Shown: positions 17,227-27,256, numbered from the stretch's first letter. The stretch is 64,000 nucleotides of DNA from Mucilaginibacter aquaedulcis (GCF_030409325.1 NZ_JAUFPR010000002.1:558001-622000), one strand, 5' to 3'. The notes: generated by a model from the letters alone, not told the origin. Numbers and translations are program-made.

Positions 17227-18387
17227 ATGAAAACCAGCAGCACTATTTCTGAACCTACTTATAAAGCTGCCCGGGTTGTGGCACCGTCAATTGAAAGGCA
17301 TTTTAAACACTTCCATTCAAAGGTAGTTGTAGCCTCCAAAGACGATCTTGCTGCCCCTACTCCTGATATTGCAACCATTGAAAATATAATTGATATTGCT
17401 TTTTGGGCCAGCCTTCGCCGTGAGGAAGGATATTCGCCCAAATTTACTTTGGCTTTTTTACCCCCTGAAAGTGCCGGACAGCCTCTGTTATTTGGACATA
17501 AGATAGCGTTAGCACCTAACATACTTACAAAATTTGCATCGGCTGTTCAACAGCCGGGTATTCACCTTGGTGTTTGGGTTGAAGATGGGGAACTTTATGT
17601 TTGGGGAACCACACTGGCCATCCCCGCCTATTGTTTTGTTTTGGAAGTTATTGAGCCTGGATTATTGGTGATTAAACACCGCCGGGTGGATGGCTTTGGC
17701 AAGTTTGTAAATATCGCCATTTTAAAAGGTGATGATATAAAAGTAGTGGATGAGCAAGGATCAACACTATCAGATTGCCCTACTATATTGACATCCATGC
17801 TTGACTTTACGCTACCTTCATCGTGGAATGACCCGGTAAATGTACTTGTTCAGCTTGCTGCATCTATGCAGGCTCACAGGCGTGGTGGTATTTTGCTGGT
17901 TGTACCATCTGGTAACGACGATTGGATGGAGTCTATCATCACACCAATATCATACCCTGTATCTCCAGCTTTTTCTGGCCTTACAGATCTGATGATACAT
18001 GAGGGTATTGAAAAATATCATACCTCGTGGCAGGAAAAATTACGCCGGGCCGTGGATACCATTGGAGGATTAACCTCTATTGATGGTGCAACAGTTATTA
18101 ATGATAAACACGAATTATTGGCCTTTGGAGCAAAAATTGGCCGTTCATCAAAAAGCGTAAGGGTTGAAGAGATCATTGTTACCGAACCTGTGGTTGGCTG
18201 CTCAACTAAAATAATCCATCCAGCTCAAAACGGTGGCACGCGACATTTATCGGCCGCTCAATTTGTATTTGATCAAAAGGATGCCATTGCATTGGTAGCT
18301 TCACAGGATGGCCGTTTTACAGTTTTTGCATGGTCGCCGGTAGTAAATATGGTTCATGCACATCAGATAGATATTTTATTGCTCTAA
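17227..18387 (+). CDS. DisA_N/diadenylate-cyclase-like sensor protein (DACNV type)
   Basis: The 386-aa cytoplasmic protein has no signal or TM segment. Its last ~120 residues carry two motifs of the diadenylate cyclase fold: SIDGATVI (Asp286-Gly-Ala) and GGTRHLSAAQ (Arg339-His340). In active DisA/CdaA enzymes these read DGA and RHR; here the second Arg is Leu341, so c-di-AMP synthesis is doubtful and a nucleotide-binding sensor role is more likely. The N-terminal ~260 residues (FWASLRREEGYSPKFTLAFL, GVWVEDGELYVWGT) fit proteins annotated as 'probable sensor domain DACNV'. It has its own promoter. Its stop abuts the convergent barrel gene with no intervening base. Confidence 0.75.
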   Translation: MKTSSTISEPTYKAARVVAPSIERHFKHFHSKVVVASKDDLAAPTPDIATIENIIDIAFWASLRREEGYSPKFTLAFLPPESAGQPLLFGHKIALAPNILTKFASAVQQPGIHLGVWVEDGELYVWGTTLAIPAYCFVLEVIEPGLLVIKHRRVDGFGKFVNIAILKGDDIKVVDEQGSTLSDCPTILTSMLDFTLPSSWNDPVNVLVQLAASMQAHRRGGILLVVPSGNDDWMESIITPISYPVSPAFSGLTDLMIHEGIEKYHTSWQEKLRRAVDTIGGLTSIDGATVINDKHELLAFGAKIGRSSKSVRVEEIIVTEPVVGCSTKIIHPAQNGGTRHLSAAQFVFDQKDAIALVASQDGRFTVFAWSPVVNMVHAHQIDILLL

Positions 18388-20976
18388 TTAAAATCTGAAA
18401 CCTACTGATATATAAGGCAAAGCACCTTCTTTTGAGAACCCCACCACTCCTTCAATAAGCACTAATTGTGCGGGTATCAGGTAAATACCTCCGCCATAGC
18501 CATCGTGCCATTGGTTGGATGATTCACCGGGTACCCATACTCTTCCAATATCATTGAAACCAATAATCCCGAGAGATCCAGGCAAAAGGTATGAACTAAA
18601 ATCAAGCACCTTTAGGCGCAACTCGAGATTATTGTAAGCAATAGTTTTACCCGTGAACCTGTTAGTGTGAAAGCCCCTGAAGTTTTGTGCACCACCGAGT
18701 TTCATTAACTGAAAATAAGCAGCATCACCAACAGTAGTGCCTACCCCGGTTCGATTGGCAATTATCAATACTGAATCTCTGTCGGGATTCACATAAAAGC
18801 TAAACTCCGATAGTATTTGTCCGTACGTATTGTGTGTGCCCGAGCCTCCGCCAGTATAACCGCTGATACTTGTGTTCCAATAAACGCCTTTTGTTGGCAG
18901 TGTGCCCTTATTACGCGTATCGTACTTGGCACTGGTAAGTACACCTATGTAAGTTTTAGTGCCAAAAACACTTTCATCAGGATTTATCTGATTGTAGTCA
19001 TTCAAAAAGCGTTTGGTATTGTTTGTTGCCTGGCTATTATAAAACTGACCTGCTAATCCTCCGCTTATGCGCCAGTTGCCGTAGGTATGGTGTAAAGAAA
19101 CATCGCCTGTAACATAATCGTAGCGGTTACGGTAGTACGATATTTTATGATCATTCTGGTTCTCAAAAACAGTATTATTGCCTATACCAAAAAAATTGCT
19201 CAGGTTATTAGGCCCTCTTGACAAAATATTGATCCCAAAGTCGTTATTACCGATCAGCTTTTTCCATTCGGCTACATATGTAAACAGCAATGATTTTCGC
19301 TCGAGAGAGTAGTTGGTCAAAAATTCCTGCCGAAAGGCATATGGCTCTTTACGGAAGCCATGTTTCTCATAGGAGAACCCGCCAATAAGTAGTATACCGA
19401 TGTCATTGCTGTAATTAGCCAGCACAATTGGCTCAAATCTGTCAAATTTGTAACTGGTTTTATTGTAATCATTAACAGTAGTATCTGTTGATGTTTTAAT
19501 TTTAGCCTGAGATGAAAGAGGTAATTTATTTTGCTGATCAGACCGGTCATACACATATAAGTTGCGTTTATTATGCAGTTTGCTATCTACATAAAAACTA
19601 TCTATGCCGTCTCCGCCTACCATTCGTACTTTTATGGGTGAGGATTCATCACCTGTAACTGAAAACACATCTTCTCCCGCAAAACCGTATAATCTTACTT
19701 CTTTAGTAACATCAGGTTTAAAAGTTCGTTGATAAGTCACTTTATCTATGCTGCCATCTTTCTTGATCTTATTAACAGTTACCGATAAATCACCACCTGC
19801 TTCATTACTAATGGTAAACTTATCGGTTTTATCACTTGCCGGTATCTCTACCTCGCGCGATATGAAACGATAATATTCTAAAGCTTGCTTTGAGAGTATA
19901 TTTCTGCGAGCTATCATTTTATTAATGATTTCTTTACCGGAGAGTTTAAAGATGGTATCAGGCATCTGCTTCACCGCCTGAATGATCAACTGATCAGTTA
20001 GTTTAGATTTTACGTAAGCTATCTGTTCTTTCCAGTCATCCTCACTTAACTGATTTAAAAAATAGCGGTCAAAATACCGGGCATTAAAATTCCAGCCATT
20101 TATATCCCTTATCTCATTACTATAGCCTTGAAATTTTGATTTCAGCCATTGGTGAGCTACTATCCATGGCAGTACGCCAGATGTTTTATAATACACCTGA
20201 TCGCGATCGCGCGGTACAGGTTCATAAATGGTTTCGTGCTTGCCATCTATCTTTTCCCAACGCCATTGATCTTCATGTCTGTCCCAATCTCCCAGAAGCA
20301 TATCCAACAGGCGAGCTCTCAAAACCGTTTTTTCATCAACACGATTATCATTATCATCCTGTAGTTTTCGCTGCACTTTTTCTGTATTATCAGTTTTATC
20401 GACATCTAAAGGCTCTCGTTCCTCAAATAGAAATACCTGATTGGCAAAATCTTTCCTGAAATTGCCCAAAGCAGCATCATCTGGTATATAAACTATTTGA
20501 GGGTTGGAGTGTGGAATACCTAATGCCTGAGCTAATGGAGGTACAGTTAAAGCCGAAAATGGATGGGCAGCAGAAACCTGATCCTGCAAAATATCTTTAG
20601 CTACTGTTGGCCGCAGATCGGCAGGCAAACCATTCTCGGGGTATTTTTGGATTGTTCTTAATACCCATTGCTGCCCTGTGGAATCTTGCAAACGCAATGA
20701 TTTGGTTTGTTTACCTCCACCCCTTTGCAAAATTTTCAGTCCGCCCTTTTCTGTGGAAATATGAAATACTTTTAATTTTATGGGAGTAGCCCATAATTTA
20801 CGATAATTTTCGCCAAGAAAAAAGCGGTGTGTTTTACTTGCATTATTATAACCGGGCTCTATAGCCAGTTTATTGCTATCCCCTAAAACCTGGGCATTTA
20901 ATTTTAATGAGCTCGATAGCAGAATACTCACTAAAAGCAAAAATACTAACTTAAGCCGTTTTTTAGCAGGGGCCAT
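18388..20976 (-). CDS. outer-membrane beta-barrel (BamA/TamA-like surface antigen) with N-terminal kinase-like module
   Basis: 862 aa with a signal peptide (to about residue 28). The C-terminal ~350 residues are a 16-strand Omp85-type barrel with TKGVYWNTSISGY, LGGAQNFRGFHTNRF and a final Phe. The N-terminal ~400 residues are not POTRA repeats. They show a Gly-rich stretch (QRGGGKQT), VLRTIQK with Lys111, LLGDWDRHEDQWRW with Asp232-Arg-His234, and PRDRDQVYYK with Asp257/Asp259. That order resembles FAM20/HipA-type atypical kinases (nucleotide Lys, DRH catalytic loop, metal Asp). A periplasmic kinase or pseudokinase coupled to a barrel is an inference. Monocistronic. Confidence 0.75.
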   Translation of the reverse strand: MAPAKKRLKLVFLLLVSILLSSSLKLNAQVLGDSNKLAIEPGYNNASKTHRFFLGENYRKLWATPIKLKVFHISTEKGGLKILQRGGGKQTKSLRLQDSTGQQWVLRTIQKYPENGLPADLRPTVAKDILQDQVSAAHPFSALTVPPLAQALGIPHSNPQIVYIPDDAALGNFRKDFANQVFLFEEREPLDVDKTDNTEKVQRKLQDDNDNRVDEKTVLRARLLDMLLGDWDRHEDQWRWEKIDGKHETIYEPVPRDRDQVYYKTSGVLPWIVAHQWLKSKFQGYSNEIRDINGWNFNARYFDRYFLNQLSEDDWKEQIAYVKSKLTDQLIIQAVKQMPDTIFKLSGKEIINKMIARRNILSKQALEYYRFISREVEIPASDKTDKFTISNEAGGDLSVTVNKIKKDGSIDKVTYQRTFKPDVTKEVRLYGFAGEDVFSVTGDESSPIKVRMVGGDGIDSFYVDSKLHNKRNLYVYDRSDQQNKLPLSSQAKIKTSTDTTVNDYNKTSYKFDRFEPIVLANYSNDIGILLIGGFSYEKHGFRKEPYAFRQEFLTNYSLERKSLLFTYVAEWKKLIGNNDFGINILSRGPNNLSNFFGIGNNTVFENQNDHKISYYRNRYDYVTGDVSLHHTYGNWRISGGLAGQFYNSQATNNTKRFLNDYNQINPDESVFGTKTYIGVLTSAKYDTRNKGTLPTKGVYWNTSISGYTGGGSGTHNTYGQILSEFSFYVNPDRDSVLIIANRTGVGTTVGDAAYFQLMKLGGAQNFRGFHTNRFTGKTIAYNNLELRLKVLDFSSYLLPGSLGIIGFNDIGRVWVPGESSNQWHDGYGGGIYLIPAQLVLIEGVVGFSKEGALPYISVGFRF

Positions 20977-21034
20977 TTTAAGGTTTTAGTTATACAGTGG
21001 TTGTATAACGCATATTACAAAAATAGTTTGATTT

Positions 21035-23383
21035 TTATAAAGCTATTTCGTAATTAACACCAACTCTTAAAGCTTTTAAACCGGTAACTCCCTGCAATTC
21101 TTCCAATTCAAGAACTTCAAGGTCATCGTTCAGTATTTTTTCTTCCTGCAAGTATTTAATGTATTCCTGGTATTCGGCGGCTTCCGTTTGATTAAAGTAT
21201 ACCATAGCTATTTTACCTGGTTGTGTTAAGCGCTCAACGGTGCCTGCAATCAAAACTTTATCAATACGTTTTTTTACAACTTCGTACCTGATGTTGTAAG
21301 CTCCTTCCACATCAAAACGTCGTTCATCATTCCTGAAGCTGATATCAATAGCATTCGAGTGTATAAATATAAGCTGGGTGGTTTGCAATGGCCGGGAAAG
21401 CTGGCCGGTTAAGCTATTGGTTAGCCTTGCAATCTCGGCCATTGATTTAACCTGCCACAAGCGGATATTTTTCAGATACAAAACATCAAATACCTTTTCG
21501 GGAGAGATGGACTGCCCAATGTAAATATCATACTCAACACCATCTGTCCTGAATTTTTCAAAGTAACACGGAAATGAATTTTGAACCTCTTCCTGTGCCT
21601 GTTCCAGATAATGATTTATAGAGTTATTGATCAGCTGCATGGAGTTTTCAAGGTTACGACGATTTACGTACGACAACCCGCTCTCTTCCCCTAATGAATC
21701 AAAATACCTGTCGATGGTTTCCTTATCATCGGGATAGTTTTGCCTGAAATGATTAAGAAATGGGTTAACCTCTTCCTGCAAGAAACTCTCCAGCATCAGC
21801 TCGTCATTGGTGGTGATGAAACCGTTAACCTTTTCGAGCCACTCCTCACATTTGTATATCAGTCGGTCTGTAAGCGTAAGATGGATATGCTTTTTTAATA
21901 TGGTTAAAGTTTCCATAATAATGGTGAGCAGAGATTTCAAGTCTTCCTGCAAAGCCGAGTTACGCTCAATAGTAGAATTTCGTATATCAATAGCCCCAAA
22001 AAGTGGATACACATCATCAAAAACTACGGTTTCTATTTCCCGGTTTTTTTGTTTTCTGTTCCCTTTCTTTAAGTAATTCCAGGCTACCTCATTAAATTTC
22101 CACTGTACAGATGGCTGTAAAGAAGTAAACTTGTTTTTGATCACTTTTTCAATACGCGAGGCAAACTGATCTATACTGTTTTGTAACAACTGGGCTATTA
22201 ATGGAATAGCTACCTGGAGCTTTGACAGCAATTTTTCATAAAACAAGATCTCTTCATAAGAGTAAACTTCCATGATACCGGCCATCTTTTTATTAAAGTA
22301 TACCGGGAATATTCCGTATGATTTTATCCCTGCTTGTCTTAATATATTCAGAAATGGGTGTTTTGATACTTTTTCGTCAGTAAGAGACCTGAAGAAAACA
22401 GGTTTAGGGTTTAGCTGATAATCATCAGTTATAGCATAAAAGGTTTCCTCAGCTAAACTAAACTCCTTGGCTGATGTGATTAACACACTTTGTGAACACT
22501 CATCAGTATCAAATATCAGTTTATTGTTTATAGTTAAAAAAGGCAGTAAACCAAATTCTATGGCCGGATTTTCCGACAGTGTTTTGAGCGATTCAATTAT
22601 TAAACGATATTGAGCTTTTTCATTATTGGAATGATTAACTAATTCGTTACGGATATTTTCAAGAGCGTGGGGAAGCGTTATATCAGTTAATGTTATAACA
22701 GAAAAACCTTCAAACTTAAAATTTGAAAGCGGCAACACTTCTTCCAATTTATCAATACCTTCATAATCATTCAGATACGGCTCTATTGTTTCAAAGTTTA
22801 ATGCCGGCAGGTCACCCTTTAACTTGATGTTAATGAATTGCGCATTAGTTTGAATACTATAAAAACGTGAAAGGCTTGTTTCAGGATCAACGTATGAAAA
22901 TAGCAACTCGTTTTTCAAAACGGTTGAAAAACCATAAAGACGCTCTAAAATTAAATTGTAAATAAACCTTTTTTGCCTCTGACTAAACAATTCGCCCTGG
23001 CTCACATTTACAGCGTGCAAACCAGAATGGTGGCTGGAATGAAAATTAAAAAACGCCTCTGTACTGAAAAATATTTTCTCAGGTACCGGTGTGCTTAATG
23101 CCCAAAAGAACTCTTTTTCATTTAAGATTGGCGGTGTAAGTATACTGTATATCAGCTCAAGCATTTCCCGGTATTTCTCTGCATTTTCGGGAAGTAAACT
23201 CAGATCGATACAAGTATCCTTTTCAAATTTGTCTAATACATACTTATAAAATTCTGTTTTAAGTGTTTTTTCAGTTTGCACCCGCTCCTTCAAATGCTCC
23301 ACAAATGGATTGAAAGACAAGCATGTATCTACCTGACACAAAAAACAATCATCTTTATTTATATTTATAACTTCTGTATGCAT
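21035..23383 (-). CDS. large cytoplasmic protein with GAF-like domain, unknown function
   Basis: The 782-aa soluble protein has no signal or TM. A GAF-like segment can be seen around residues 325-400 (SAKEFSLAEETFYAI, GIKSYGIFPVYFNKKMAGIM), followed by helical regions. FDDVYPLFGAIDIRNSTIER (about 458-477) is reminiscent of the first strand of class III nucleotide cyclase domains, but the remaining catalytic residues are not evident, so cyclase activity is not supported. Four Cys lie near the N-terminus in DDCFLCQVDTC and CIDL. Probably a sensory/signalling protein. It is separated from its neighbours by 58 and 280 bp. Confidence 0.55.
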   Translation of the reverse strand: MHTEVININKDDCFLCQVDTCLSFNPFVEHLKERVQTEKTLKTEFYKYVLDKFEKDTCIDLSLLPENAEKYREMLELIYSILTPPILNEKEFFWALSTPVPEKIFFSTEAFFNFHSSHHSGLHAVNVSQGELFSQRQKRFIYNLILERLYGFSTVLKNELLFSYVDPETSLSRFYSIQTNAQFINIKLKGDLPALNFETIEPYLNDYEGIDKLEEVLPLSNFKFEGFSVITLTDITLPHALENIRNELVNHSNNEKAQYRLIIESLKTLSENPAIEFGLLPFLTINNKLIFDTDECSQSVLITSAKEFSLAEETFYAITDDYQLNPKPVFFRSLTDEKVSKHPFLNILRQAGIKSYGIFPVYFNKKMAGIMEVYSYEEILFYEKLLSKLQVAIPLIAQLLQNSIDQFASRIEKVIKNKFTSLQPSVQWKFNEVAWNYLKKGNRKQKNREIETVVFDDVYPLFGAIDIRNSTIERNSALQEDLKSLLTIIMETLTILKKHIHLTLTDRLIYKCEEWLEKVNGFITTNDELMLESFLQEEVNPFLNHFRQNYPDDKETIDRYFDSLGEESGLSYVNRRNLENSMQLINNSINHYLEQAQEEVQNSFPCYFEKFRTDGVEYDIYIGQSISPEKVFDVLYLKNIRLWQVKSMAEIARLTNSLTGQLSRPLQTTQLIFIHSNAIDISFRNDERRFDVEGAYNIRYEVVKKRIDKVLIAGTVERLTQPGKIAMVYFNQTEAAEYQEYIKYLQEEKILNDDLEVLELEELQGVTGLKALRVGVNYEIAL

Positions 23384-23663
23384 TTCTCTTGTAAAAAATA
23401 TCCTTTTTTAAATCTGAAAACTATTGAAAGATCAGGATACAATCCTTCTTCAGCGTGGTTAAATGTAGATTTCTGCCCAATAAGGTTACTATGAAAAGGT
23501 TCATTTACCTATAATTTTTCTGCAAATAATTTCACTTTTCAAAGTTATAACTATCATCTGCATTTGTAAGTAATGGATTTGTAATTAAAAAGATATCGCC
23601 CTTATTATCAAAACCATAGCACTAAAATTAGGTTTATATTATTTAAACTAACCAGGTAGTTTT

Positions 23664-24290
23664 CTAATCATATTTTTTCATCTTTTGATAATGTTGCTTA
23701 AACAATTGGCGGTTAAACCAGCGCCCAGCATAAGCTGTGCCAATACCAACTGCGGCACCTGCCAATACATCAGTAGGGTAATGTTTTCCTAAATACATCC
23801 GCGAGTAACCTACTGAAGATGCCCACACATAAGCCGGTACAGTAACGTACCATTTTTTATACTGCATAGATAATGTTGTTGCCGTTGCAAATGCCAAACT
23901 CGTATGGCCTGATGGGAATGACAAATTATGAGTAGGGTCATTCACAAAAATTTCATCAGGATACCTGTCTGCAGGACGGGTGCGGTTTATTCCTGTTTTT
24001 ATCAGGTGCGTTACCAATACGCTTGCACCTACCGAGATAAAGGTTTCTGTTGCATTATGCTGGGCAATTTTATCATTGCTGATAACCCCATAAATTAATG
24101 TACCAAAAGATGCCGCACCAATGGCATAGTAAGCAGAATTGCTGGTATTGCGCCAATACAATGATGTTGGGTGCCTTGGGTTAATAGCTTTTAAAATTTT
24201 AACATCGAGATTTTGGGCAAAACTGCTATGAGAACAGAGCAGGATAAAAAGTATTGAAAATAGCAGGAAAATATATTTGCCTTTAACCAT
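23664..24290 (-). CDS. PAP2 superfamily phosphatase
   Basis: The 208-aa membrane-associated protein has a signal peptide/anchor (to HSSFA) and the complete phosphatidic-acid-phosphatase motif set: KTGINRTRP (motif 1), PSGHT (motif 2, catalytic His) and SRMYLGKHYPTD (motif 3). It probably dephosphorylates a lipid phosphate or isoprenyl diphosphate at the periplasmic face. It starts 4 nt after the stop of the upstream SdiA-regulated-like lipoprotein and is last in the ppk1 operon, so polyphosphate or phosphate-linked regulation is plausible but unproven. Confidence 0.92.
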   Translation of the reverse strand: MVKGKYIFLLFSILFILLCSHSSFAQNLDVKILKAINPRHPTSLYWRNTSNSAYYAIGAASFGTLIYGVISNDKIAQHNATETFISVGASVLVTHLIKTGINRTRPADRYPDEIFVNDPTHNLSFPSGHTSLAFATATTLSMQYKKWYVTVPAYVWASSVGYSRMYLGKHYPTDVLAGAAVGIGTAYAGRWFNRQLFKQHYQKMKKYD

Positions 24291-24294
24291 CCTG

Positions 24295-25158
24295 TTATTT
24301 GATATAATTAAACTTTAATACATTACCTGCACTAACTAAATCGCCTTCGTTTGATATATAAAGATTATGCTGATTATCAAAAGCAATGCCTTCCGGCTGT
24401 AAAAACAATGATGGTTTTAATGGGTATGTGGTTTTAACAATCCAATTTGCATCGGTAATCACCAATAGTTTATTTACCGATGAAAGAATATACCACTCAT
24501 TGGTATTTGTATTTTTGGCAAGTGCCGACGGACGGAAAGGCCCTATCTTTTTGCCTGCCTGTTGTTCAATGGCTTTTACATCAATACCAAAGCCCCCCGC
24601 CTGCTTTACTGTGCCATTTGCTTGCAATTGTAATATATACCCACTTACCCGTTTTTTTTTATCATCATCACATTGTTTGCACAGTACATAAATCCGGTTG
24701 GTCTTTTCATCGGCATACATCCCCTCGTATTCCCCTGTGGGTAAAACATTTTTTATTTTATTCACTCCGGGAATATCTTTATTGCGCAATTTGTTATATA
24801 GAAAGGTAAATAAAGTTCCGTCGCTTTTTAGCATAATAACATAGTCATTACAAATGGCTATATCTTCATAATCACCAGATTTTGCAAACCTGCTTTCACT
24901 TACCTTTTTATCCCCTAACTTTAAATAATATACTTTTCCATCTTCATCTTCTTCGGCATATAATGAATCATTTTTGCCATGACGAAACGCAATTCCCGAA
25001 ATTTCGGTTAAATTAATATGCATGTTATACTTTACGGGTTTACTCAGGTCGTACCCCTTAGGGCTATCAATAACCTCAGAATTATTTTTACATGATATAC
25101 CTAAAAGCACCCCTACCACAACAAGCATCACAATTATTGGTGAAATGATTTTACGCAT
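24295..25158 (-). CDS. SdiA-regulated-like beta-propeller lipoprotein
   Basis: From the ATG at 25158 this gives 287 aa with lipobox GISC (Cys about 23). An upstream ATG at 25185 would overlap ppk1 by 14 nt and add residues before the hydrophobic stretch, so the downstream start is preferred. The mature part has propeller-like blades: LTEISGIAFRHGKNDSLYA, GDYEDIAICNDYVIML, EYEGMYADEKTNRIYVLCKQ, PEGIAFDNQHNLYISNEGD. This is the pattern of the SdiA-regulated (YjiK-like) family, whose function is unknown. It sits between ppk1 and a PAP2 phosphatase in one operon. Confidence 0.82.
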   Translation of the reverse strand: MRKIISPIIVMLVVVGVLLGISCKNNSEVIDSPKGYDLSKPVKYNMHINLTEISGIAFRHGKNDSLYAEEDEDGKVYYLKLGDKKVSESRFAKSGDYEDIAICNDYVIMLKSDGTLFTFLYNKLRNKDIPGVNKIKNVLPTGEYEGMYADEKTNRIYVLCKQCDDDKKKRVSGYILQLQANGTVKQAGGFGIDVKAIEQQAGKKIGPFRPSALAKNTNTNEWYILSSVNKLLVITDANWIVKTTYPLKPSLFLQPEGIAFDNQHNLYISNEGDLVSAGNVLKFNYIK

Positions 25159-25171
25159 AACTTTATTAATT

Positions 25172-27217
25172 TTAAACCCGGTCATATATCTCCTGTTTCA
25201 AAAAATGATATATCTCCTGTTGGGATTGTATCAGCGGTTCGTGTTTCTCCAAAATAACGTTTTGCAGATTTTCATTTAAACCCACCGCCTGTACATTGTC
25301 GTTTAGCTGTAGATCAATGATTTTTAGTATTTCAGTTTTAATATGCTGATCATAGATCGGAAAACAAACTTCAATACGACGGTAAATATTACGGTTCATC
25401 CAATCTGCCGAACCCAGAAAAACTTCAGGAGTATCATTATTATTAAAAATAAATATACGTCCATGTTCCAGATAACGATCAACAATGCGATGTATGGTAA
25501 TGTTTTCACTCATTCCCTTTACACCAGGAATAATACAACATATGCTGCGTACAATAAGTAATATTTTAACACCTGCCTGCGATGCTTCGTACAATTTAGA
25601 TATTAACACACGCTCTTCAAGGTTGTTAAGCTTAATGGTGATACCTGCAGATAGACCTTTTTTAACATTTTCAATTTCACGATCTATCAATTCTAAAAAT
25701 CGATCCTTAAGATTAAACTGGGCAACCAGCAAATGTTTAAACTCGATAGGGTAACCTGCAGATGTTTTTGCCTTCTTGGCAAGAAATACAAATAACAGTT
25801 CCATTTCCCTAACGAGAAATGGGTTGGCGGTCATTAATATATGATCTGTATAAAAAGCTGCGGTACTCTCATTAAAATTCCCAGTAGCCAGTAATCCGGC
25901 GTATTTTATCCGGCCGTCAACCAGCCTTTTAACCAACGCTACTTTAGCGTGTACCTTTAATGCTTTATCACTATATATGATCTCTACTCCGGCAGCCTTC
26001 ATTTTTTTAGCCCACTTAATGTTATTAGCTTCATCAAAACGGGCCTTCAGCTCAACCATTACCTTTACCTTTTTACCACTAAGTGCCGCTCCGATCAAGG
26101 CATTCACAATACGTGAATCACTTGCTACACGATATAAAGTAACTGATATCTCCTGAACATTGGCATCAATGGCTGCCTCATTAAAAAAACGTAGTATGCT
26201 ATTATACGATTGGTAAGGAGTATGAAAAATACAGTCTTTCTGAGCAATATATTCAAACAATGATGGAGCATCAATTAATTGATCGTTCGTAAGAGGTTGC
26301 CACCTGCTGTAGCGTAAACCAGGTAAGCTAACCGGTAAACCCATCAAATCCTTCAGGTTGTGGTACATACCTCCTTCAACAACACTTGAACCTTGCAAAC
26401 TCAATTTTTCTGTAATGAAATGTAGTGTGTGCAACGGTATGTTGGGCTGGTGTAAAAACCGGGTTGCCATGCCCATATCACGTTTTAAAAGCTGTTTTTC
26501 TATTTGTTCAGATAAATCGCCATGATATTCATCTTTTAGATCAAGTTCGGCATCTCGTGTTATCTTAAAGCTATAACAACCAGTCACTTTTTCATTGATA
26601 AATAATCTGTGCAGGTTATGCCTTATAATATCATCAAGGAATAATATGAATTGCTGATCATCACTTGATACGCTGTAAAAACGCGGTAACTGATTTGACG
26701 GGATATTGAGGAGTATTGTTTTTTTGCTATTATCCTTCAGCGTTAAACTTACCAAAAAATATAGCCTGTTATTTTCAGGAAAAAAATTCTTCCCGGTTTC
26801 AGACAGATCAATTGGCTGTAAAAACGCCATAACCTGGCTAAAAAAATAATCGGTTATTTTGCTTTGGATCTCATTTGGAGGCTGTTCATTAAACAGTAAA
26901 GTAACTTTATTTTCCTTTAACAACGGAATAAGCTTGCTTGTAAATATTTGCCCGAATTTTTGCTGCTGTTTTTCAATAAGCGACTGGGCTTCTAATAAAA
27001 CGTCTTCCTTTTCTTGTTTTCCGCCTTTAGCCAATTTATTAAGGGCTAATATAACCGGCATACGTACCCGATAAAACTCATCAAGGTTAGAAGAGTATAT
27101 CGATAGAAAATTCACCCTTTCCATCACAGGTACATCCTCCCTTTCAGCTTCCATTAAAATACGTTCATTGAATAGCAGCCAGCTTAGGTCCCTGTCAAAA
27201 AATGAGTAATGATCCAT
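25172..27217 (-). CDS. ppk1: polyphosphate kinase 1
   Basis: 681 aa, the usual PPK1 length. The N-domain opens with SFFDRDLSWLLFNERILMEA and SNLDEFYRVRMP. The two catalytic phospholipase-D-like domains carry His423 in KVHAKVALVKR (equivalent to the autophosphorylated His435 of E. coli PPK) and His585 in LEHGRIFIFNN (equivalent to His592). The enzyme reversibly polymerises the gamma-phosphate of ATP into polyphosphate. It heads a minus-strand operon with the lipoprotein and PAP2 genes, and the HD/PycTM-like gene lies 39 nt upstream on the same strand and may be co-transcribed. Confidence 0.97.
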   Translation of the reverse strand: MDHYSFFDRDLSWLLFNERILMEAEREDVPVMERVNFLSIYSSNLDEFYRVRMPVILALNKLAKGGKQEKEDVLLEAQSLIEKQQQKFGQIFTSKLIPLLKENKVTLLFNEQPPNEIQSKITDYFFSQVMAFLQPIDLSETGKNFFPENNRLYFLVSLTLKDNSKKTILLNIPSNQLPRFYSVSSDDQQFILFLDDIIRHNLHRLFINEKVTGCYSFKITRDAELDLKDEYHGDLSEQIEKQLLKRDMGMATRFLHQPNIPLHTLHFITEKLSLQGSSVVEGGMYHNLKDLMGLPVSLPGLRYSRWQPLTNDQLIDAPSLFEYIAQKDCIFHTPYQSYNSILRFFNEAAIDANVQEISVTLYRVASDSRIVNALIGAALSGKKVKVMVELKARFDEANNIKWAKKMKAAGVEIIYSDKALKVHAKVALVKRLVDGRIKYAGLLATGNFNESTAAFYTDHILMTANPFLVREMELLFVFLAKKAKTSAGYPIEFKHLLVAQFNLKDRFLELIDREIENVKKGLSAGITIKLNNLEERVLISKLYEASQAGVKILLIVRSICCIIPGVKGMSENITIHRIVDRYLEHGRIFIFNNNDTPEVFLGSADWMNRNIYRRIEVCFPIYDQHIKTEILKIIDLQLNDNVQAVGLNENLQNVILEKHEPLIQSQQEIYHFLKQEIYDRV

Positions 27218-27256
27218 AAAACAGATATTTTATTTAGAAAATGGGCTTAGATGTGT

